Of a stretch of DNA of 64,000 bases, positions 28,026 through 36,616 are shown piece by piece. This DNA comes from Myxococcales bacterium (GTDB lineage: Bacteria > Myxococcota_A > Polyangia > Haliangiales > Haliangiaceae): positions 62,001 through 126,000 of the forward strand of contig JADJGV010000005.1 of assembly GCA_016707895.1 (NCBI GenBank). Direction: 5' to 3'. Each line of letters opens with the position of its first letter. The first letter of the stretch is position 1. Position numbers and translations under genes: made by a program. The notes under the pieces are model-generated. The model had not been told where the DNA came from, did no database searches, and was given only the letters and a program-made list of their open reading frames with translations.

Positions 28026-29015
28026 CTAGGCCGCGCCGGGGGTCGCGATCGCCGCGTGGTCGCCGTCGAGCCGCGCGCCGGGGGGCGCCGCGAACGCTAG
28101 CTCGGTGAGCGCGCGGGCCACGTCGGCCATCCGCGGCCGCATGCGCAGGTCCTTGGCCAGCATCCGCATGATCAGGCGCTCGAGCTCCTCGGGCAGCTCG
28201 CGGCGGGCCGAGGGCGGCACCGGCAGCTGATCGCAGTGGCCGGCGCGCAGCTCCGCGACCGAGCCCTCGAACGGCGTGCAGCCGGTCACCAGCTCGTACA
28301 GCGTGCAGCCGAGCGCGTAGACGTCGGTGCGCGCGTCGACGTGGCCGGCCCACTGCTCGGGCGCCATGTACCCGGGCGTGCCGGCGATCTCCTCGAGCGC
28401 GGCGCCGGCGCGGCGGGCGACGCCGAAGTCGACCACCTTGGCGGCCGGCCAGCCGGCGAGGCCCGGGCGGTACAGCAGCATGACGTTGTCGGGCTTCAGA
28501 TCGCAGTGGACCAGGCCGGCGTCGTGGATCGCCGCCGCGGCGTCGGCGACCTGGGCCACGATCGCCACCGCGGCGCCGATCGCCAGCGGGCCGCGATCGA
28601 GCAGCGCGCCGAGGTTCTCGCCGTCGAGCAGCTCCATCACCAGGTACGGCAACCCGGCCTCGGTCCGATCGGCGTGGTCGATGCGGACCACGCCGTCGTG
28701 GTGGACGGCGTGGGCGAGGGCGTGCTCGGTGAGCAGGCGGCGCGCCACCGCCTCGTCGCCGATCCACGGCGTGCCCGGCAGCTTGATCGCCGCGCGCGCG
28801 CCGGTGGTGCAGTGCTGGCCGAGGTACACGCCGCTCATGCCGCCCTGCGCGAGCTGGGCGATCAGCGCATATTCACCCACCACGGGCGGCGGCGGCTCGG
28901 GCAGCGGCGGCGCGAGCCGCGGCGGCGCATCGGCGAAGAGCCGCAACGTGACCGCGGTGCCCGACCGCGTCGCGGCCGCGTCGTGTTGGTGACTCTCGAG
29001 ACTGAGCGTCGACAT
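28026..29015 (-). CDS. Ser/Thr protein kinase, non-RD type
   Basis: 329 aa. The start at 29015 (MSTLSLES) has GGGGAG upstream; the longer one at 29057 is less likely. The kinase domain (about 48-310) has a glycine loop LAQGGMSGVYLG (55-66), K78 in AAIK, HCDLKPDN (170-177) and DFG at D196, then GTPGYMAPEQWAG. The Arg of HRD is Cys, so activation-loop phosphorylation is probably not the on-switch. No sensor or membrane domain is attached, and the N-terminal 45 residues are Pro-rich and disordered. It is the right-hand neighbour of the HDOD gene in a leftward signalling block. Target unknown. Confidence 0.9.
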   Translation of the reverse strand: MSTLSLESHQHDAAATRSGTAVTLRLFADAPPRLAPPLPEPPPPVVGEYALIAQLAQGGMSGVYLGQHCTTGARAAIKLPGTPWIGDEAVARRLLTEHALAHAVHHDGVVRIDHADRTEAGLPYLVMELLDGENLGALLDRGPLAIGAAVAIVAQVADAAAAIHDAGLVHCDLKPDNVMLLYRPGLAGWPAAKVVDFGVARRAGAALEEIAGTPGYMAPEQWAGHVDARTDVYALGCTLYELVTGCTPFEGSVAELRAGHCDQLPVPPSARRELPEELERLIMRMLAKDLRMRPRMADVARALTELAFAAPPGARLDGDHAAIATPGAA

Positions 29016-29135
29016 TGCCGCTGCTCCCCAGTGCAGAACGCGGGCCAGCGCGGTCACAATGATCTCGCCGGCCTTGGAGCGTTAGGTCGACCACACGCCG
29101 GCATGTTTGACGGGGTGTGGAACACCTCCCTGCGA

Positions 29136-30059
29136 TCAGCCGAGGCCCGAGATCAGCTCGTGCGCCAGCTGTTGACCCTCGACGCCCCGCGCCAGCGCCT
29201 CGCCAGGCGCGATCCCGAGCCGCGCGCACAGCGGCGCGACCTCGGGGCCGAGGACGTCGGGGTCGAGGGCGTCGGGGTCGAGGACGTCGGGGCCGAGCGC
29301 GTCGAGGTCGACGGCGTCGGGGGCGAGCGGGGCGGCGCGGCGCGGCGCGGTGACGGCGCGGGCCAGCGCGACGATATCGATCGCCGCGCGGGTCGTCCGC
29401 GGCAGCGTCTGGGCGAGCGTGGCGTCGGGCCGGTGGTGGAACTGGGCGACCGGGCCGAGCTCGGGGAACAGCCGCCAGCGCGCCGCGACCAGCGCACCGA
29501 CGTCGCCGTGATCGAAGCCGAACGCGTCGCGCTCGATCTCGACCTGCGCGTCGTCGCCGGGCGCGAACCCGGCTCGCGTGTAGCTCGGGCCGAGGAACCG
29601 CTCGAGCGCCATCGTGCCGACGTCGTGGAGCAGCCCGCACAGGAACGGATCGGCGGCCGGGCTCGACGCGACGTGGCGCGCCAGCGCGTCGCTGGTGCAG
29701 GCGATCCGCAGCGCGTAGGCCCACAGCGCGCGGGTGAAGGGCGTGCCGCCGCCCGCGAACTGCGCCGCGACGACGACGCGCCGCAGCTGGTCGCTGCCCA
29801 GCGCCTGCACCGCGTAGCGCAGGCTGGTCACCTGCCGGGCGCAGAACGCCGACGTCGAGGCCAGCCGCAGCACCCGCGCCACCAGGCCGCCATCGACGGC
29901 GAGCGTGCGCTCGAGCTCGACCCACGAGGCGCGGCCGTCGAGCAAGACCGCGAGCAGGCGCTGCACGACCGTCGGCGCCGGCGCGCAGACGTCGAGGGTG
30001 TCGACCGCCTGCTCGAAGCAGGCGAGCGGGTTGGACGCGACGGTGGGGCGCAGCGGCAT
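29136..30059 (-). CDS. HDOD-domain protein
   Basis: 307 aa. Family blocks are VVQRLLAVLLDGRASWVELE, VARVLRLASTSAFCARQVTS and AVQALGSDQLRRVVVAAQFA, with HD-like LLHDVGTMALERFLG (H145, D146) and DHGDVGALVAARWRLFPEL. HDOD proteins lack phosphohydrolase activity in most cases and serve as adaptors in two-component and cyclic-di-GMP signalling; several affect motility. An insertion near 250-275 contains repeats of DALGPDVLDPDALDPDVLGP type. It lies upstream of the kinase and downstream of the receiver-pseudokinase in the same direction, so it may share their regulation. Confidence 0.85.
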   Translation of the reverse strand: MPLRPTVASNPLACFEQAVDTLDVCAPAPTVVQRLLAVLLDGRASWVELERTLAVDGGLVARVLRLASTSAFCARQVTSLRYAVQALGSDQLRRVVVAAQFAGGGTPFTRALWAYALRIACTSDALARHVASSPAADPFLCGLLHDVGTMALERFLGPSYTRAGFAPGDDAQVEIERDAFGFDHGDVGALVAARWRLFPELGPVAQFHHRPDATLAQTLPRTTRAAIDIVALARAVTAPRRAAPLAPDAVDLDALGPDVLDPDALDPDVLGPEVAPLCARLGIAPGEALARGVEGQQLAHELISGLG

Positions 30060-30108
30060 GGGGCCTCGGTGGGCGGCGATCGCGACGTGGCGACCGCCCG
30101 CGAGCGGA

Positions 30109-31521
30109 TCAGGTCGGCGCGGCGCGAGGCACCTCGACCACGAAGCACGAGCCGGTGGGCTCGCCGCGGCGGTAGGCGACGTCGACGCCGATGCCGCGCA
30201 GCGTGTACGCGGCGATCGCGAGGCGGATCGGCAGCTCGGTCGGGCGGTTCCAGCTCAGCGGCTCGAACAGCGCCGCGGCCATCGGGGCCGGGACGCCGGG
30301 CCCGTCGTCGATGATCGTGAACCGCACCCGGGCCGGGTCGGCGTCGACCCGCAGCTCGAGGTGGGCGCCGGCCGGGGCCAGCGTGCTGGCGGCGGTGACC
30401 AGGTCGGCCAGCGACCGCACGAACAGCGTGTCGGCGAGATCGAGCTCGAGGTCGGCGTCGACCACCACCCGCAGCTGCGCGCGCTCACGCACCGCGCCGC
30501 CGCAGTGGCGCACCACCCGCTGGACCAGCTGCGCCACCGGCACGCGCCGCGGCTTGACCACGCCGTCGCTCAGGAACTTGCGGGTCGCGACGAACAGCTC
30601 GAACGCCTCGCGGGTCACCGCGGTGACGTCGTGGGCGGCCTCGATCAGCTCGGGCGCGGCGCCGGCCGGGAGCTCGTCGACCAGCGCGGCGACCGCGCCG
30701 TCGACGCTCTGCAGCATCGACGCGACGTCGTGCAGGAGCGAGCCGGTGAGGGTGCCGATCGTCGCGTGGCGCATCAGCTCGTCGATGCGCGAGCGGGTGA
30801 CGCCCGGCGCGTGGGCGCTGACGACGATCGCGCCGGCGCGGCGCTGCGCGGACTGGATCAGGTGCTCGACCATGTCGCGGGCCAGCGCGCCGGCGCCGAC
30901 CGCGCCGATCCGGATGCGGCCGTCGCGGTCGATGGCTTGATCGATCTGCCAGCCGCCGGGCGCCGCCAGCTGCGGCTGCCCCACCTGGACCTCGCCGTCG
31001 CGGCGCAGCCAGGCGGTCTCGACGTTGGCCAGCTGGGCGATGCGCAGCGTCACCACCTCGCCGAGCTCCTCGAGCGAGCCGACCGCGGTCAGCTGGGTGT
31101 CGACGTCGCCGAGCCCGATCGCCGACTCGAGCGTCGAGGTGAGGTCGTTGGTGCGCTGGCGCTGCTCGAGCGCGCGCCGCAGCACGACCTCGATCTCGTC
31201 GTACCAGGGCTTGCCGACCTTGAACGGCGCGTCGGGCCGCAGCAGCGCGGCGTGGGCGCGCTCGTCGGCGTAGCCGGTGAGCAAGATCCGGATCACGCCG
31301 GGATCCTGGACCCGCGCGAAGTCGAGGACCTCGATGCCGTCGTGGTCGGGCATCTTGAGATCGGAGATCACGACGTCGTAGGTGCGGCTGGCGAGGGCGG
31401 CGAACGCCTCCTCGCCGCAGGTGGCCGACTCGACCTTGTAGTCGCGCGACAGCTCGTCGTAGAGCGCGGCGCGGACGTCGTCGTCGTCGTCGACGATGAG
31501 GATGCTGACGGGGCTGGTCAT
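30109..31521 (-). CDS. Response-regulator receiver fused to degenerate histidine kinase
   Basis: 470 aa. The ATG at 31521 overlaps the stop of the upstream kinase gene (ATGA). The receiver domain (1-125) is intact: acidic pocket DDDDD (11-15), phosphoacceptor D54 in VISDLKMP, T82 and K104 (GKPW). A middle region (about 130-240) has no recognised domain. A dimerisation-like helix has a possible phosphorylation His (TGSLLHDVASMLQS). The ATPase part is degraded: the N box reads FVRSLADLVTAAS without the key Asn, G1 DDGPGVP survives, and the G2 GxGLGL motif is absent (ELPIRLAIAAYTLRGIG). It probably receives phosphate from the PAS kinase and acts by protein contacts. Confidence 0.83.
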   Translation of the reverse strand: MTSPVSILIVDDDDDVRAALYDELSRDYKVESATCGEEAFAALASRTYDVVISDLKMPDHDGIEVLDFARVQDPGVIRILLTGYADERAHAALLRPDAPFKVGKPWYDEIEVVLRRALEQRQRTNDLTSTLESAIGLGDVDTQLTAVGSLEELGEVVTLRIAQLANVETAWLRRDGEVQVGQPQLAAPGGWQIDQAIDRDGRIRIGAVGAGALARDMVEHLIQSAQRRAGAIVVSAHAPGVTRSRIDELMRHATIGTLTGSLLHDVASMLQSVDGAVAALVDELPAGAAPELIEAAHDVTAVTREAFELFVATRKFLSDGVVKPRRVPVAQLVQRVVRHCGGAVRERAQLRVVVDADLELDLADTLFVRSLADLVTAASTLAPAGAHLELRVDADPARVRFTIIDDGPGVPAPMAAALFEPLSWNRPTELPIRLAIAAYTLRGIGVDVAYRRGEPTGSCFVVEVPRAAPT

Positions 31522-32714
31522 GCGGCCCTCGCGGGGACGGAGATCTCGAAGCACGCGCCGACCGGGCGCACCTGGTAGGTGAGGTCGCCGCCCCAGGCGC
31601 GGGCCAGGCGCTGGGCGGTCGCCAGGCCCAGCCCGGCGCCGGACGGCCGGGCCGTCACGATCGGCTCGAACAGCCGGGCCGCGACGTTGGGCGCCAGCCC
31701 GGCGCCGCTGTCGGTGACCGCGACGATCCACGCCGCCTCGGCGCGGCGGACGTCGACGTCGAGGGTGCCGCCCTCGGGCATCGCCTTGATGGCGTTGTCG
31801 AGGATGTTGGCCAGGACGTGGTGCAGCGGGTCCTGGGGCACGGTCGCCGGCAGCGGACCGCGGTATCCGCGGCGGACCTGGATGGCCTGCAGCCGCGCCG
31901 ACGCCAGCGACAGCGCGGTGTCGACCTCGCGGGCCAGGTCCAGCGCGCCCGGCGCGGCGTTGTTGGCGCCGACCCGATGGACGTTGACCACCGCCGCGAC
32001 GTGCTCCTCGATCCGGCTGGCGGCGCCGCGGGCGCGGGCGACCAGCCGGGTGATCTCGGCCGCGTCGATCGGCTCGGCGGTGCGCCGATCCATCGTCCGC
32101 AGCGTGCTCAGCAGCGCCGCGACCGGGTTGTTGAGGTTGTGTGCGACGGTCGCGCACAGCTCGCCGATCGCCGCCCGCCGCCCGAACTGCGCGACCTGGC
32201 CCGCCATCGCCGCGATCTCCTGGTTGCGCAGCTCGAGCGTGTGCTGGGTCTGGCGCAGCTCGCCGACCAGCCGCTCGAGCTCGGCGTGGGCGGCGTGCAG
32301 GGCGCCGTGCTTGGCGATCAGCTCGCGCTCCAGCGCGTGCCGCGCGGTGGTGTCCCGCGCCACGCACGCCGCGACCGGGCCGCCCCGCGGGTGGTCGACG
32401 TGCGCGATCGTCAAGGTGACGTGGCGCGGCGGCGCGTCGGGCTGGCGCAGCGCGACGTCCTCGTAGTGGCCGGCGTGATCGAAGATGCTGGCGTCCCGGC
32501 CGTCGCTGTCGTCGGTGTCGAGCAGCGCGGTCACCGAGGCCCCGACCAGATCGTCGACCGGCACGCCGAGCAGCTCGACGCAGGCCGGGTTGGCGGCGAC
32601 CACGCGGCGCTCGCGCCGCTCGACCAGGAACGTGGCCTCCAGCCGCGCCGTGAACAGCAGGCCGAAGACGTCCTGGGCGAGGTCGAAGCTCGTCGCGCCG
32701 GGGTCGAGTCGCAT
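31518..32714 (-). CDS. PAS-domain sensor histidine kinase
   Basis: 398 aa, start at 32714 (MRLDPGATS). No transmembrane helix. A PAS domain (about 20-125: ATFLVERRERRVVAANPACV, ELLGVPVDDLVGASVTALLD) is followed by a coiled coil (125-175). The His-containing helix GELCATVAHNLNNPVAALLS has H192. A full HATPase has N box ILDNAIKAMPEGG, G1 DSGAGLAPNV and G2 GAGLGLATAQRLARAWGG. It is a soluble NtrB-like kinase whose most likely partner is the coupled receiver-pseudokinase downstream. Divergent from flgB by 111 bases, the pair may govern flagellar gene expression or motor function. No DNA-binding output is encoded beside them. Confidence 0.9.
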   Translation of the reverse strand: MRLDPGATSFDLAQDVFGLLFTARLEATFLVERRERRVVAANPACVELLGVPVDDLVGASVTALLDTDDSDGRDASIFDHAGHYEDVALRQPDAPPRHVTLTIAHVDHPRGGPVAACVARDTTARHALERELIAKHGALHAAHAELERLVGELRQTQHTLELRNQEIAAMAGQVAQFGRRAAIGELCATVAHNLNNPVAALLSTLRTMDRRTAEPIDAAEITRLVARARGAASRIEEHVAAVVNVHRVGANNAAPGALDLAREVDTALSLASARLQAIQVRRGYRGPLPATVPQDPLHHVLANILDNAIKAMPEGGTLDVDVRRAEAAWIVAVTDSGAGLAPNVAARLFEPIVTARPSGAGLGLATAQRLARAWGGDLTYQVRPVGACFEISVPARAA

Positions 32715-32809
32715 CGCACGGTGAATCGGCCAGGCGCGGGCCCTGTCAACCCCGCCGACATCGCGAGGGCGCGGGAGGTCGGTGGCCTGTGAACGTGCGG
32801 CCTTGCGCT

Positions 32810-32825
32810 GGGCCTGACGCTTGCA
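32810..32825 (+). promoter_or_regulatory. Possible -24/-12 element at the head of the flagellar cluster
   Basis: GGGCCTG-ACGC-TTGCA keeps the invariant GG and GC at the right distance (consensus TGGCACG-N4-TTGCW; 4 of 7 and 5 of 5 positions). It abuts the annotated ATG of flgB at 32826 and would start transcription near 32836, next to an alternative GTG at 32838. Chance occurrence cannot be excluded. Confidence 0.35.
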
Positions 32826-33221
32826 ATGCCCAGCGACGTGTCGCGGATCTACGATGCGGTCGACCGGCTCGAGGTGGCGATGTCCTACCACCGCGACCGG
32901 CACAGCGTCCTCGCGAGCAACGTCGCCCACCTCGACACACCCGGCTACCGGCCGCTCGATCTCCAGCGGACCCCGGCGCCCGAGGCGACCCGGCCGTGGC
33001 TCACCAACCCCGCCCACCAGGCCGGCGCGGCCGGCGGCGTCGAGGACCGCACCGTCGTCGACGACGGCGGCGCCCTGGCCGGCCCCGACGGCAACGCGGT
33101 GCAGCTCGAGCGCGAGCTGGCCAAGATCGACGCGAACCGCGTCCGCTACGGCACGTCGACCGAGCTGGTGTCGCGGCGGATGGCGCTCCTGCGCTACGCG
33201 GCCGGCGACGGCAACTCCTGA
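32826..33221 (+). CDS. flgB: Flagellar basal-body rod protein FlgB
   Basis: 131 aa. FlgB is a proximal rod subunit. The family signature HRDRHSVLASNVAHLDTPGYRP is clear near the N-terminus, and the C-terminal helix (ELAKIDANRVRYGTSTELVS) is typical. The ATG at 32826 has no Shine-Dalgarno sequence. An in-frame GTG at 32838 would give a 127-residue protein whose N-terminal helix length fits E. coli FlgB slightly better. It begins the flagellar cluster and is followed after 17 bases by flgC. Confidence 0.92.
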   Translation: MPSDVSRIYDAVDRLEVAMSYHRDRHSVLASNVAHLDTPGYRPLDLQRTPAPEATRPWLTNPAHQAGAAGGVEDRTVVDDGGALAGPDGNAVQLERELAKIDANRVRYGTSTELVSRRMALLRYAAGDGNS

Positions 33222-33238
33222 CCCACCACGAGGCAGCC

Positions 33239-33649
33239 ATGGACTTCTTCACCGCGATGGAAGTATCGGCGTCGGGGCTCTCGGCGCAGCGGACGCGCAT
33301 GACGGTCTCGTCGTCGAACCTGGCCAACGCGTCGACGACCCGCGGGGTCGGCGGCGGGCCCTACCAGCGGCGCGACGTGGTGCTGGGCTCGGTGCCGATG
33401 AACAACGGCGGCCCCGGCGTCAGCGGCGTCGCGGTCCAGCAGATCGCGACTGATCCCAACCCGCCGCGCCTCGAGTACGACCCCGGCCACCCCGACGCCG
33501 ACGTCGACGGGTACGTCGCGTACCCCAACGTCAACCCGGTCGAGGAGATGGTCGACATGATCACCGCCTCGCGCGCCTACGAGGCCGGCGTCACCGCGCT
33601 GTCCACCGCGGTGTCGATGGCCGAGCGGGCCCTGGGGATCGGCCGATGA
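33239..33649 (+). CDS. flgC: Flagellar basal-body rod protein FlgC
   Basis: 136 aa. FlgC is the second proximal rod protein. It has the N-terminal rod signature FTAMEVSASGLSAQRTRMTV and SSSNLANASTT, the middle VAVQQIATDPNPPRLEYDPG, and the C-terminal signature DGYVAYPNVNPVEEMVDMIT plus ASRAYEAGVTAL. Length is normal. Its TGA overlaps the fliE ATG (ATGA). Confidence 0.95.
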   Translation: MDFFTAMEVSASGLSAQRTRMTVSSSNLANASTTRGVGGGPYQRRDVVLGSVPMNNGGPGVSGVAVQQIATDPNPPRLEYDPGHPDADVDGYVAYPNVNPVEEMVDMITASRAYEAGVTALSTAVSMAERALGIGR

Positions 33650-33945
33650 GCGTCGCGCCCATCGCCCCGATCGCGCTGCCCACCGGCAGCGAGGTCGCGG
33701 CCCCGCGCCGCGTGGGCGACGGCGCCGCGTTCGGCGACGTGCTCGGCGACGCGATCGCCAGCGCCCGCGCCACCGAGGCCACCGCCACCGACCTGGCCGC
33801 GCGCTTCGCCGCGGGCGACACCTCGGTGGGCATCCACGAGACCGTCATCGCCGCCGAGAAGGCCAACGTCTCGCTGCGCTACGCGACCACGCTGAAGAAC
33901 AAGCTGATCGAGGCGTACCGCGAGCTGATGGCGACCCAGGTGTGA
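33646..33945 (+). CDS. fliE: Flagellar hook-basal body protein FliE
   Basis: 99 aa. It connects the MS ring to the rod. The C-terminal family block is visible: AAGDTSVGIHETVIAAEKAN, then VSLRYATTLKNKLIEAYREL and MATQV. The N-terminal 45 residues are variable as usual. It is translationally coupled to flgC. Confidence 0.93.
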   Translation: MSVAPIAPIALPTGSEVAAPRRVGDGAAFGDVLGDAIASARATEATATDLAARFAAGDTSVGIHETVIAAEKANVSLRYATTLKNKLIEAYRELMATQV

Positions 33946-33959
33946 CGCCGAGCTGAGCC

Positions 33960-35594
33960 ATGCCCGAGCCGACCTCTCAACCCACCAACCCGCTGCTCGC
34001 GATCGCGAGCCAGGCGCGGGCGCTGTGGCAGCGGCTGCCGAGCCGGGCCCGGCTCGGCGCGATCGCGACGGTGGTGGGCATCGTCGGCGTGATCGCGTTC
34101 CTCGCGCTGCGCCCGGGCCCCGGGCCGTGGCGGCCGGTGGCCGAGCGGCTGACGCCGGCCGACGCCAGCGAGCTGAGCAGCGTGCTCGCCGAGCGCGGCA
34201 TCGAGCACCGGGTCGGGCGCAACGGCACGACCGTCGAGGTGCCCGCGGCGCTGGTCGCGCAGGCGCTGGCCGCGGCGCGCGCGGCCAACGTCCCGCACGG
34301 CGGCGTCGGCTTCGAGCTGTTCGACGGCACCAAGCTCGGGCGCTCGGACTTCGTCGAGAAGGTCGACCTGCGGCGCGCGCTGCAGGGCGAGCTGGCCCGG
34401 ACCATCGCCACGCTGGCGCCGGTCGAGGCCGCGCGGGTGATGATCGCGCCGGGCACGGTGTCGGTGTTCAAGGACGTGGCGAAGCCGGCGACCGCGTCGG
34501 TGACGGTGCGGCTGCGGCCGGGGCAGTCGCTGGCGGCGGCGCAGGTGCAGGGCATCAAGAACCTCGTGGCCGCGGCGATCGACGGGCTCGAGGCCGAGCG
34601 GGTCGTCGTGGTCGATCAGCGCGGCTCGATGCTGGACGCCGACGACCAGGACCACTCCGACGACGCCGCGCAGATCGAGCAGGGCCTCGCCGCCCAGGTG
34701 CGGGCGTTGCTCGAGCGCGTGCTGGGCGTCGGCAAGGTCGAGGTCGTCGTGCGCGCGGACGTCGATCGCTCGAAGATCACCCGCAGCGAAGAGCTCTACG
34801 ACCCCGCGGCGACCGCGCTGCGCAGCTCATCCGAGCTGCTCGACGCCGCCAGCGCGGCCGCCAACACCGCCACCGCGCCCAGCACCAGCGGCGTCGCCGG
34901 CGTCCAGGCCAACCTCCCGGGCGGCCCGGCCGCCACCGCCGGGCCGGGCGGCCCCACCGCGCCGACCGCGGGCACGATCCAGGCGACCAAGAACTACGAG
35001 GTCAGCCGGAAGGTCAACACCATCGAGGAGGCGCCGGTCCGCATCAAGAAGCTGCAGGTCGCCGTGCTGGTCGACTACCGCGCCGTCGACGGCGGCGACC
35101 CCGAGCCGCTGACGGCCGCGGAGCTCAAGGAGTACACCTCGATCGTCCACGCCGCCGCCGGCCTCGACGACGCCCGCGGCGACCAGCTCGAGATCCGCTC
35201 GGTGCCGTTCGCCATCGAGCCCGAGCCCAAGCTCGCGCCCACGCCGATCGCGAAGCTGCCGGTGCCGCTGCCGGCGCTGCTGGGCGGAGTGGCCGCGCTG
35301 GTCGCGGTCGCGGTGGTGGTGATGACGATGCGCCGTCGCCGCAAGGCCGCGGTGGCCGCCGCGGCCCCGACCCTGGCGCTGCCGGCGTCGCTGGCCGAGG
35401 TCGAGCGCGCGCTCGACGCGCCGACCGACGGCACGGTCCCGGCGCTGCCGGCCGCCGGGCCCGAGCGCTCGATCGAGGAGCGCGTGCTGGCCGCCGTCAA
35501 GACCGATCCTGCGCGCGCCGCGCGGGTGCTCGCCAGCTGGCTGAGCGAGCCCGACGCGTCCGCCGCGACCGCCAAGGGAGGCAAGGCCGCATGA
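33960..35594 (+). CDS. fliF: Flagellar MS-ring protein FliF
   Basis: 544 aa, a normal length. It forms the MS ring in the inner membrane. TM1 is IATVVGIVGVIAFLAL (about residues 33-48) and TM2 VPLPALLGGVAALVAVAVVV (about 435-458). The ring-building motifs lie between: DGTKLGRSDFVEKVDLRRAL, LQGELARTIATLAPVEAARV, and the YscJ/FliF domain around VAAAIDGLEAERVVVVDQRG. The C-terminal SIEERVLAAVKTDPARAARV with WLSE is the FliG-binding tail. A Pro/Ala/Gly/Thr linker near 300-330 is the usual variable loop. The TGA overlaps the fliG ATG. Confidence 0.95.
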   Translation: MPEPTSQPTNPLLAIASQARALWQRLPSRARLGAIATVVGIVGVIAFLALRPGPGPWRPVAERLTPADASELSSVLAERGIEHRVGRNGTTVEVPAALVAQALAAARAANVPHGGVGFELFDGTKLGRSDFVEKVDLRRALQGELARTIATLAPVEAARVMIAPGTVSVFKDVAKPATASVTVRLRPGQSLAAAQVQGIKNLVAAAIDGLEAERVVVVDQRGSMLDADDQDHSDDAAQIEQGLAAQVRALLERVLGVGKVEVVVRADVDRSKITRSEELYDPAATALRSSSELLDAASAAANTATAPSTSGVAGVQANLPGGPAATAGPGGPTAPTAGTIQATKNYEVSRKVNTIEEAPVRIKKLQVAVLVDYRAVDGGDPEPLTAAELKEYTSIVHAAAGLDDARGDQLEIRSVPFAIEPEPKLAPTPIAKLPVPLPALLGGVAALVAVAVVVMTMRRRRKAAVAAAAPTLALPASLAEVERALDAPTDGTVPALPAAGPERSIEERVLAAVKTDPARAARVLASWLSEPDASAATAKGGKAA

Positions 35595-36613
35595 CCATCA
35601 GCACCCGCCACGGCACGCCGATCGGCGCGCGCCACAAGGCCGCGATCGCCGTGCTCGCGCTCAACGAGGAGGTCGCCGGCGAGATCCTGGCCCAGCTCGA
35701 CGACAAGGAGCTGAAGGCCCTGGCCGCCGCGGTCGACGAGCTCGACCTCGTGCCGAGCGACGCGCTGGTGGCGGTGCTCGACGAGCTGGTCAAGGCGATG
35801 GCCGGCCCGGTCTCGGTGGCGCGCACCGGCGGCGCCGCCTACGTCCGCAAGCTCGCGACCCAGTCGCTGGGCGCCGACCGCGCGCAGCGGCTGTTCGCGC
35901 CGTTGACCCCCGCCGAGCCGTCGCCGCTCGAGCTGGTGCGGTCGGCGCGCGTCAAGTCGCTGGCCGAGCTGCTGGCCGAGGAGCACCCGCAGATCGCGGC
36001 GGTGGTGCTGAGCCAGCTGCCGGCGCGCACCGCGGCCCAGGTGCTGCGGGCGATGCCCGACGAGCGCGCCGCCGATCTGACCGCGCGCGTCGCGGCGATC
36101 GAGGAGATCCCCGAGAGCGCGGTCACCGAGGCGTCCGAGGCCCTGGCCCGGGCGCTGGCCGCCACCGGCGGGCTGTCGTCGTCCGACCAGCGCACCGAGT
36201 TCGACGGCCTGGCGTTCGCGGCGGCGCTGCTCAACGAGCTGCCCGCCGAGCAGGGCGACGCGCTGCTCGATCGGGTCGGCCAGCAGGACGCCGCGATCGC
36301 GACCCGGGTGCGCGAAGCGATGTTCACCTTCGAGGACCTGCTGCGCATCGATCAGCGCCAGATGTCGCCGCTGCTGCGCGCGGTGCAGAGCGAGGTGCTG
36401 GTCATGGCGCTGCAGACCGCGGGCGAGGATCTGCGCGCCCACCTGTTCGGCGCGCTGTCGCAGCGGGCCGCGCAGACGCTCAAGGAGGACCTGGCCGCGT
36501 CCAAGCCGCGGCGCATCTCCGAGGTCGAGGCCGCGCAGCGGCAGATCGTCGAGGCCGCCACCCGGCTGGCGGCCGAGGGGCAGATCACGATGCCGCCCCG
36601 GGGCGAGGGCTGA
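35591..36613 (+). CDS. fliG: Flagellar motor switch protein FliG
   Basis: 340 aa. It is the C-ring subunit that binds FliF, FliM and the stator. Middle-domain EHPQIAAVVLSQLPARTAAQ contains the EHPQ motif. The C-terminal torque domain has FEDLLRIDQRQMSPLLRAVQ, LVMALQTAGEDLRAHLFGAL and QRAAQTLKEDLAASKPRRIS, where the charged residues (R, K, D, E) that contact MotA are conserved in pattern. The N-terminal domain begins KAAIAVLALNEEVAGEILAQ. Presence of the torque helix implies a rotating motor, although MotA and MotB are not in the window. Confidence 0.95.
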   Translation: MTISTRHGTPIGARHKAAIAVLALNEEVAGEILAQLDDKELKALAAAVDELDLVPSDALVAVLDELVKAMAGPVSVARTGGAAYVRKLATQSLGADRAQRLFAPLTPAEPSPLELVRSARVKSLAELLAEEHPQIAAVVLSQLPARTAAQVLRAMPDERAADLTARVAAIEEIPESAVTEASEALARALAATGGLSSSDQRTEFDGLAFAAALLNELPAEQGDALLDRVGQQDAAIATRVREAMFTFEDLLRIDQRQMSPLLRAVQSEVLVMALQTAGEDLRAHLFGALSQRAAQTLKEDLAASKPRRISEVEAAQRQIVEAATRLAAEGQITMPPRGEG

Positions 36614-36616
36614 GCC

